Shown here in pieces: positions 58,245 through 64,000 of a DNA stretch of 64,000 nucleotides. Positions within the stretch are counted from its first letter, which is position 1; every line of letters begins with the position of its first letter. The notes under the pieces were generated by a model. The model did no database searches. It was not told the origin of the DNA and saw nothing but the letters and a program-made list of their open reading frames with translations. This DNA comes from Niabella ginsenosidivorans (GTDB lineage Bacteria; Bacteroidota; Bacteroidia; Chitinophagales; Chitinophagaceae): assembly GCF_001654455.1 (NCBI RefSeq), contig NZ_CP015772.1:5084001-5148000 (forward strand), read 5' to 3'. A program made the translations under genes and the position numbers.

Positions 58245-59273
58245 TTAGACAAACAGCGTTACTATATAATAAATAATGGCTGCAACAACCGCGCTAACAG
58301 GTATGGTCAGGATCCAGGCAATGAGCAGGTTAATAGTAACGCCCCATCTTACAGCAGAGAGCCGCTTGGTGGCCCCAACGCCAATGATGGCGCCGGTTAC
58401 CGTATGGGTGGTACTTACCGGTATGCCCATACCTTCAGTAAGGATCAGCGTGGAGGCGGCGGCTGTTTCAGCAGCCACTCCTTCCAGCGGGGTAACTTTG
58501 GTGATCCTGGTGCCCATTGTCTTTACAATTTTCCAGCCACCGCTCATGGTTCCCAACGCTATGGCGCTGTAACAGGCAATGGGGATCCAGTTATGGGAAA
58601 GCAGAATATCCTTGGGGTCCACATCAGGGCTCATAGTGCCTGCCTGCACCCCATGGTAAAGGATCACTACAGAAATCAGTCCCATTACTTTCTGGGCATC
58701 ATTACCTCCATGCCCCAGGCTAAAGGCGGCCGATGATAACAATTGTAACCGCTTAAACCATTTTTCTGTTACATAAGGGTTCTTTTTCCGGCAGATCCAG
58801 TAAATGGCCAGTGTAATCATAAAAGCCAGCAGCATACCAATTAATGGGGAAAGAAAGATAAACACCACGGTTTTTATAAAATTGGCCATTACTATTACAT
58901 CTATAGTATGTGCTTTTGCAATTGCAGCGCCTATTAAACCGCCTATTAAGGTATGTGAAGAGCTTGAAGGGATACCAAACCACCAGGTAAACAGGTTCCA
59001 TACAATAGCGGCCATTATAGCCGCCAGTATCACTATCAGGTCAAAATCCAGGAATTCCGGCTTTACCGTTTTGGCAATCGTATCGGCCACTTTATGATCT
59101 TTAAAAACAAAATAGGCAACAAAATTCCAGAAGGCGGCCCACAGCACCGCCTGAAACGGCGTTAATACTTTTGTGGAAACGATGGTGGCGATTGAATTGG
59201 CCGCATCATGAAACCCATTGATATAATCAAAAATCAAAGCCAGCCCAACAATTACTATAAGAAGTGTTAACAT
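58245..59273 (-). CDS. pit: Inorganic phosphate transporter, Pit family
   Basis: A 342-residue low-affinity phosphate permease driven by the proton or sodium gradient. The internal two-fold repeat is visible: DYINGFHDAANSIATIVSTK in the first half and STTHTVTGAIIGVGATKRLS in the second; about ten hydrophobic segments. I start at ATG 59273 (MLTLLIVIVGL), because the upstream ATG at 59348 would add a non-hydrophobic 25-residue tail and overlap DUF47. Follows the DUF47 gene after 46 bases in one operon, the usual order. Its length is at the short end of the family, as in many Bacteroidota. Confidence 0.94.
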   Translation of the reverse strand: MLTLLIVIVGLALIFDYINGFHDAANSIATIVSTKVLTPFQAVLWAAFWNFVAYFVFKDHKVADTIAKTVKPEFLDFDLIVILAAIMAAIVWNLFTWWFGIPSSSSHTLIGGLIGAAIAKAHTIDVIVMANFIKTVVFIFLSPLIGMLLAFMITLAIYWICRKKNPYVTEKWFKRLQLLSSAAFSLGHGGNDAQKVMGLISVVILYHGVQAGTMSPDVDPKDILLSHNWIPIACYSAIALGTMSGGWKIVKTMGTRITKVTPLEGVAAETAAASTLILTEGMGIPVSTTHTVTGAIIGVGATKRLSAVRWGVTINLLIAWILTIPVSAVVAAIIYYIVTLFV

Positions 59274-59319
59274 ATATCTGTAATGAGTTTGGAGAAAGAA
59301 GCGATTATAAAATCCATTA

Positions 59320-59967
59320 TTATGCGTACTTGATAATAATGGATTCAATTACATTTCCGGCATCTTCGCATTTATCAGTTACGGTTTCCATTACCTGGTA
59401 AATGTCCCGCTTCTTAATGACTTCTTTGGCGTCCGGTTCCGTATCAAACAGCTTTTCAATGCTCAGGTCAAACACGTCATCTGCCTGGTTCTCTATACTG
59501 TTTATTTTAATTAAACCTTCGGTAATGTCCCTGATCTTCTTCATATCACGCAGTTCCATTACAACCACTTTTATCTGTTCAGTAGCTGCTTCAATCAATT
59601 CCACCATTTTCAGCAGCCCTGTTTCATTGGGATTGACGCGGTAGAGCTTGATCTTTTTCACTGCCGAATAAATATAATCAGCAATATCATCCAGCGATGT
59701 TGCCAGGGAATGAATGTCTTCCCGGTCAAAAGGCGTTATAAAATTTCGTCCCAGCTCAGTAAAAACATTATGGGTCAGCTCATCATTGTCATGTTCCAGG
59801 TCAATGATCTGCTGTACATAGGCGTTTCTTTTGTCCAGGTCAGGCTCGGATGCAAATTTTTTTAATATGGCACCCATCAGGGATACATTGTCGGAGATTT
59901 TTTCAAACAGCTCAAAAAAAATGGTATTCTTCGGAGTAAACAGTTTAATAAATGAATTTAATCCCAT
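59320..59967 (-). CDS. DUF47 family Pit accessory protein (PhoU-like)
   Basis: A 215-residue all-helical PhoU-like protein: FFELFEKISDNVSLMGAILK, DLEHDNDELTHNVFTELGRN, FITPFDREDIHSLATSLDDI and DYIYSAVKKIKL, VMETVTDKCEDAGNVIESII. The E/D-x-x-x-D metal-binding pattern (EHDNDE, DDIADY, KCEDAGN) is intact. DUF47 genes sit directly before pit in many bacteria and control or gate the transporter. First gene of the operon, with a -7 box at 59995-59988. Confidence 0.92.
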   Translation of the reverse strand: MGLNSFIKLFTPKNTIFFELFEKISDNVSLMGAILKKFASEPDLDKRNAYVQQIIDLEHDNDELTHNVFTELGRNFITPFDREDIHSLATSLDDIADYIYSAVKKIKLYRVNPNETGLLKMVELIEAATEQIKVVVMELRDMKKIRDITEGLIKINSIENQADDVFDLSIEKLFDTEPDAKEVIKKRDIYQVMETVTDKCEDAGNVIESIIIKYA

Positions 59968-59987
59968 GGTCGAAATTTAATTGGTGG

Positions 59988-59995
59988 CAAAAATA
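59988..59995 (-). promoter_or_regulatory. -7 box of the DUF47-pit operon
   Basis: TATTTTTG on the minus strand, 20 bases before the DUF47 start codon. No clear -33 TTG. Confidence 0.5.
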
Positions 59996-60149
59996 TTCTG
60001 TTCGGGCCTGTTATACCATAAAATTAAAGGAATTAATAATTCCTTAATATGCAAAAGAAAGCTTTCGTTTCTTTTTTCTTTAAGGATGCACATTTTTCCC
60101 TGCGTCATTCACCGGTTATAAACAAAAGGAACCAGCTGCTGAAAGGGCC

Positions 60150-60226
60150 TTAACATTATAGTAATCTTGCGGTGATGATTTGGTAACAGTGGCGTAACAA
60201 TGAGGTAATACAGCGGTTTGACTTTT
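60150..60226. promoter_or_regulatory. Array of seven 11-bp direct repeats, candidate Pho operator
   Basis: Counting from 60150 every 11 bases, the first six bases of each unit are TTAACA, GTAATC, GTGATG, GTAACA, GTAACA, GTAATA, GTTTGA. The second base is T in all seven. On the other strand the half-site reads TGTTAC-N5. PhoB-family regulators bind tandem half-sites at exactly 11-bp spacing. The array ends 17 bases before the TonB receptor start and lies about 155 bases from the -7 box of the divergent phosphate-transporter operon. Confidence 0.7.
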
Positions 60227-60242
60227 GCAGCAAACAAGAAAC

Positions 60243-63014
60243 ATGTACTTAAGGCTGCTTACAGCATTTATTCTTACTATCTGTTCCCAGATAGTTTATT
60301 CCCAGGTCCGGTTATCCGGAAAAGTGACCGATAATCAAACAGGCTTGCCGATTGCAGGAGCTTCCGTAACACTGTCTGGAGAACAGAAAGGGGTTGTTAC
60401 AGATGTAGATGGAGGGTTTTATATACCCGTAAACAAAAATGCAAAATATAGCATAACGGTTTCCAGTGTAGGCTACCAGGCAAAAGAAGTAACGGATATT
60501 GAGGTTACTGATAAAGAGGTGCCTACTGTGAACGTGACATTGGAAAAAGCCAACCAGCAATTGCAGGAGGTGGTGGTAAAGAGCAGTGCAAAACGGGAAT
60601 CGGTAGCTTCTTTATATAATACACAAAAACTAAGCGCGTCCATTTCTGATGGGATCTCCGCGGATGTAATTAAAAAATCGCCGGACAGGAATACCGGGGA
60701 TGTATTAAAGCGGGTAAGCGGGGCGTCTATTCAGGACGATAAATTTGTGATTATACGGGGGCTTAATGAACGCTACAATACGGCGTTATTAAATAATTCA
60801 ATTTTACCAAGCACAGAGCCTGATAAAAGGGCCTTTGCCTTTAATATTATCCCGGCGGCAGTAATTGATAATGTAGTTATTTTCAAATCTGCAACACCTG
60901 ATTTGCCAGGTGATTTTGCCGGAGGGGCCATAAAAATCACGACCAAGCAATATCCGACAACCCGGTTAAGTGAACTATCGCTTTCTATAGGGTATAATTC
61001 TATAACAACATTTAAAGGATTTAAAACATCTGAACCCAATGGCAAATATGATTTTTTGGGGTTTTTTGATGATTCAAGGGATTTGCCACGTTCCTATTAT
61101 AATTATAGAAGTAATTTTACATCATTACCTGCTGATTACAAGACTGCTGTAACAAAACTTTTACCCAATAATTATGGCTATAGTAATGGTTCAAATGCAT
61201 TGCCAAATCTGAATTTAAATTATATTGGAGGCAATTCAAAACTAATAACCGGAGATAAAAAGTTTGGGTATATATATTCAATAGGATATGGAATATCTCA
61301 ACAATATAAACCCTCAATGCTAACAGAATATGATAACTCTAAAAACGAGCTATACAATTATAATACAGATGCCTATATTCAAAAATATAATTTAAACGCC
61401 ATACTGAACCTCAATTATTCTTATAATAGTAATAATACTATTTCGTGGAAAACCCTTTTTAATAATGATTTGTCAAAAACCACAGGTATTCGGGATGGTA
61501 AAAATATTTCAAACGGGAATGATGTACTATACTATAAAAGTATTTTAAATGAAGCCAGGCAGGACGGCTTATTTAATTCAGTATTTGATGGTAAACATAA
61601 AATAGGCGCGGGCGCTTTGGATTGGAATGCCTCTTATTCCTATACGTACAGGAACGAGCCCGATCAAAGAATCTTAAACTTTCAGTCAACAGATAATCAA
61701 AACTATTTTAGAACAATTAATAATGAATACTCTCCGGTTATTCAGGACGCCGGCAGAATTTGGTCAAAAACAAATGAAAATATTATTGGAGCCAATCTAA
61801 ATTATCAATATCCATTTGACTGGCTGAGTTTTGAGCAAAAACTGAAAATAGGATATTCCGGATATTACAGATTAAAAAATGTAGACGTGAATGCATTGGG
61901 CTATGCATCACTAAATGCCGGAGGCGCAGTGCTCAGTGCCGCTCAGGGAGAGAATATGTTTGCTGTTTTTTCACAGGAAAATATTGACAGGTATGGTTTG
62001 GTAATCGCCAATATAGGGAATAATTCTACCAATTATCAGGGGAAAGGATTTTTGAATGGCGGATATATTATGTTGAATAACCGATTTACCAACAAACTGA
62101 AATTTGATTGGGGTGTTCGGGTTGAAAACTATAACCAACGTCTTATTCCTGTATCTGGCAGCCTCAAAGTTCAACGGCAAAACCTTGATTTTTTGCCTTC
62201 TGGTAATTTAACATACGAATTAACACCTAAAACCAATTTAAGATTAGCAGCTTCGCAATCTGTTAACCGGCCAGAATTTAGAGAAATTGCTTCTTACAGT
62301 TTATATGATTACAACACAGACTTTATTTATAAGGGAGATCCTGATTTAATAAGAAGTAAAAATATAAATACCGATTTAAGGTATGAATTTTTCCCGGCCG
62401 CGGGTGAAATTATATCAGCAACTGTTTTTTATAAAAACTTTAAAAACCCGATCGAACAAATAAATGCAGGGAATAACATATTATCTTATCAGAACGCTAT
62501 TAAATCTGAAGTATACGGTGGTGAGTTAGAAATAAGAAAGAAGCTGGATTTTTTGAGCAGCGATTTTTTTAATAACCTGACCTTCTATACGAACCTTTCT
62601 TATATCCATGGGTCTATTCAACTTCAAAACTCAAATAGCAACAGTGGATTAATGCAGGGCCTGTCTCCATATATTATTAATGGCGGTCTGACATATGATA
62701 ACAGAGATTTTGCAGTAAACGTTTTATTCAACAGGATCGGCCCACGATTGGCTTTTCGGGGACAGAATGACCAGGCACAGGATATTTATGAAAAACCAAG
62801 GAGCGTCTTAGACGCACAGGTTAGCAAGAAATTGATAAAAAATAAGCTGGAAGTCAAATTAACTGTTGGAGATATTTTAGCGCAACCATTTAAAATGTAC
62901 TACCGTTTTGATAAGACATTAAAAAGTCCTGAATATGATGCATCTTCTGATAAGATTACAAGGCAATATAAAATGGGATCAACCGGAATACTTTCTTTAA
63001 AATATAATTTTTAA
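60243..63014 (+). CDS. TonB-dependent receptor, probably phosphate-regulated
   Basis: A 923-residue outer-membrane TonB-dependent transporter. Signal peptide LLTAFILTICSQIVYSQ; CarboxypepD_reg domain (about 25-110: VRLSGKVTDNQTGLPIAGAS); plug with KKSPDRNTGDVLKRVSGASI, QDDKFVIIRGLNERYNTALL and FAGGAIKITTK; a 22-strand barrel to the last GILSLKYNF. I chose the ATG 60243 (MYLRLL) instead of the TTG at 60225. It is followed after 18 bases by a beta-helix lipoprotein and preceded by an 11-bp repeat array near pit, which together suggest uptake of a phosphorus compound; this is inference. Confidence 0.9.
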   Translation: MYLRLLTAFILTICSQIVYSQVRLSGKVTDNQTGLPIAGASVTLSGEQKGVVTDVDGGFYIPVNKNAKYSITVSSVGYQAKEVTDIEVTDKEVPTVNVTLEKANQQLQEVVVKSSAKRESVASLYNTQKLSASISDGISADVIKKSPDRNTGDVLKRVSGASIQDDKFVIIRGLNERYNTALLNNSILPSTEPDKRAFAFNIIPAAVIDNVVIFKSATPDLPGDFAGGAIKITTKQYPTTRLSELSLSIGYNSITTFKGFKTSEPNGKYDFLGFFDDSRDLPRSYYNYRSNFTSLPADYKTAVTKLLPNNYGYSNGSNALPNLNLNYIGGNSKLITGDKKFGYIYSIGYGISQQYKPSMLTEYDNSKNELYNYNTDAYIQKYNLNAILNLNYSYNSNNTISWKTLFNNDLSKTTGIRDGKNISNGNDVLYYKSILNEARQDGLFNSVFDGKHKIGAGALDWNASYSYTYRNEPDQRILNFQSTDNQNYFRTINNEYSPVIQDAGRIWSKTNENIIGANLNYQYPFDWLSFEQKLKIGYSGYYRLKNVDVNALGYASLNAGGAVLSAAQGENMFAVFSQENIDRYGLVIANIGNNSTNYQGKGFLNGGYIMLNNRFTNKLKFDWGVRVENYNQRLIPVSGSLKVQRQNLDFLPSGNLTYELTPKTNLRLAASQSVNRPEFREIASYSLYDYNTDFIYKGDPDLIRSKNINTDLRYEFFPAAGEIISATVFYKNFKNPIEQINAGNNILSYQNAIKSEVYGGELEIRKKLDFLSSDFFNNLTFYTNLSYIHGSIQLQNSNSNSGLMQGLSPYIINGGLTYDNRDFAVNVLFNRIGPRLAFRGQNDQAQDIYEKPRSVLDAQVSKKLIKNKLEVKLTVGDILAQPFKMYYRFDKTLKSPEYDASSDKITRQYKMGSTGILSLKYNF

Positions 63015-63032
63015 TTCAGTAAAAAAACAAGT

Positions 63033-64000
63033 ATGAAACATTTAAAAACAATGACCACAATCATGTTGGCTGCAATTGTGTTCGCCTCCTGCAGCAACAA
63101 AGATAGTGAATTACCACCGCCGGTAACGCCACCCGGAGAAAATGGCACCGTTGACATAAGGGGAAGCATCAGTGCTAACCAAACCTGGACAAAAGATAAA
63201 AAGTATCGTCTAAGGGGATATGTTTATGTAGAAAACGGAACTACATTAACGATAGAACCTGGCACGCAAATAATTTCAAATGCAGATTCTGCAGGAGTAC
63301 TTGTTATTTATAAAGGGGCAAAAATTAATGCTGTCGGAACGGCAACAGATCCTATTGTTTTTACATCGGCTGAAGCCAATCCTGCTCCAGGTCAATTAGG
63401 TGGTGTTATACTGGTCGGAAATGCTACAGGAAATGGAAACCATTCTGTTTTAGAAGGAGGTGTTGATGCTGCGCATCAAAAATTTGGAGGTACAAACGAT
63501 GCTGACAATAGCGGAACAATGCAATATGTGCGCATTGAATACGCTGGTAAAGCTGTAAATCCGAATGATGAAATTAATGGTCTGTCTTTGTATGCTGTAG
63601 GTTCCGGAACAACGATTGATCACATTCAGGTGGTTAATGGTTTGGATGATGCATTTGAATTTTTCGGAGGAGCCGTAAATTGCAAATATTTAATTGCATA
63701 TAACTGTGCGGATGATGATTATGATATGGATGACGGATATCATGGAAAAATTCAATTTGCCGTTTCTGTAAAAGCTCCGGGCTGGACTGACAACAAAACC
63801 GGAGGAGACCTTTCCAACAATTTTGAAGTAGATAATACAAACGGAACTCTTCCATATACTACAACACCGGTTACGCATCCTATTTTGTCCAACTTCACAG
63901 CAATAGGACCTAATAATGCGGCAGGAACTTCTGCAGATTATGGGTATGGCATGCGGTTTAGAAGAGGAAGCAAGCCAGTACTTGCCAATTCGGTTATATT
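63033..64000 (+). CDS. Beta-helix lipoprotein, 3'-truncated by window end
   Basis: Starts at ATG 63033 with a lipoprotein signal (TTIMLAAIVFASCSNKDSEL) and runs open to the window edge, 322 residues visible. After a short Pro-rich linker (PPPVTPPGENG) come short repeated strands typical of right-handed parallel beta-helices: YRLRGYVYVENGTTLTIEPG, GVLVIYKGAKINAVGTATD, MQYVRIEYAGKAVNPNDE and the acidic NCADDDYDMDDGYHG. Such lipoproteins often follow a TonB receptor and may bind its ligand; the acidic cluster could bind metal. The end is missing, so a C-terminal sorting domain cannot be excluded. Confidence 0.82.
   Translation, partial: MKHLKTMTTIMLAAIVFASCSNKDSELPPPVTPPGENGTVDIRGSISANQTWTKDKKYRLRGYVYVENGTTLTIEPGTQIISNADSAGVLVIYKGAKINAVGTATDPIVFTSAEANPAPGQLGGVILVGNATGNGNHSVLEGGVDAAHQKFGGTNDADNSGTMQYVRIEYAGKAVNPNDEINGLSLYAVGSGTTIDHIQVVNGLDDAFEFFGGAVNCKYLIAYNCADDDYDMDDGYHGKIQFAVSVKAPGWTDNKTGGDLSNNFEVDNTNGTLPYTTTPVTHPILSNFTAIGPNNAAGTSADYGYGMRFRRGSKPVLANSVI

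Noticed and set aside
58023-58736. 237-codon plus-strand frame across the pit 3' end
   Set aside because: Gly, Asn and Arg rich with no domain; it is antisense to the clearly coding pit gene.

Overview
The window looks like chromosomal DNA of a Bacteroidota member, most probably a Chitinophagaceae-type soil or freshwater bacterium. The signs are a SusC/SusD pair, four more TonB-dependent receptors or CarboxypepD_reg-type outer-membrane proteins, S46 dipeptidyl peptidase, GH3 and GH92 proteins, a DUF285 surface protein with the Fn3-like tail typical of this phylum, lipoproteins with short lipoboxes, and Bacteroidota -7 promoter boxes (TAnnTTTG). No rRNA, CRISPR array, prophage or recognisable transposase is visible; there is one tRNA (Phe).

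Layout. 0-5.2 kb: tail of an ABC-2 permease, a cupin gene, a convergent three-gene operon (frameshifted secreted protein, cupin, YceI lipoprotein) and a DUF285 repeat protein. 5.2-6.9 kb: a decay zone next to tRNA-Phe with a LytTR remnant, a GIY-YIG gene and a tandem partial duplication that carries the tRNA 3' end. 6.9-14.5 kb: housekeeping block (RecQ; an operon of KdsD-type isomerase, ManC, a DEDD exonuclease, RidA and YjbR; GH3 ligase). 14.7-17.9 kb: GH92 mannosidase plus a DUF6528 propeller. 19.0-32.7 kb: a coherent glycerol/glycerophosphodiester locus: GlpR-type repressor, glpD, SusC, SusD, DUF5689 lipoprotein, secreted glycerophosphodiesterase, glpK, a small secreted protein and glpF. 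33-45 kb: Gfo/Idh/MocA oxidoreductase between two direct repeats, two membrane-anchored unknowns, lysS, a TonB-dependent receptor, PadR plus double-PspC, a D-2-hydroxyacid dehydrogenase. 45.3-52.6 kb: S46 peptidase, then a xusABC-like xenosiderophore operon with a small fourth gene. 52.8-56.7 kb: ORF6N pseudogene broken by a MITE-like element, dipeptide epimerase, GNAT, a twice-frameshifted gene and a repeat cluster. 56.7-64 kb: galE, then DUF47-pit phosphate uptake divergent from a TonB receptor plus beta-helix lipoprotein.

The two most interesting systems are (1) the SusCD-linked glycerophosphodiester utilisation locus, which joins outer-membrane capture, periplasmic hydrolysis, facilitator, kinase and dehydrogenase under one local repressor, and contains no glycosidase; and (2) the array of about seven 11-bp direct repeats at 60150-60226, in the divergent region between the phosphate transporter and a TonB receptor, whose spacing is that of PhoB half-sites and which predicts a phosphate-starvation outer-membrane system.

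Intergenic space is rich in short inverted-repeat elements of several families, some in direct pairs around genes or sitting at gene ends, together with several broken genes and gene tails. All functional names come from reading motifs by eye; no database search was run.
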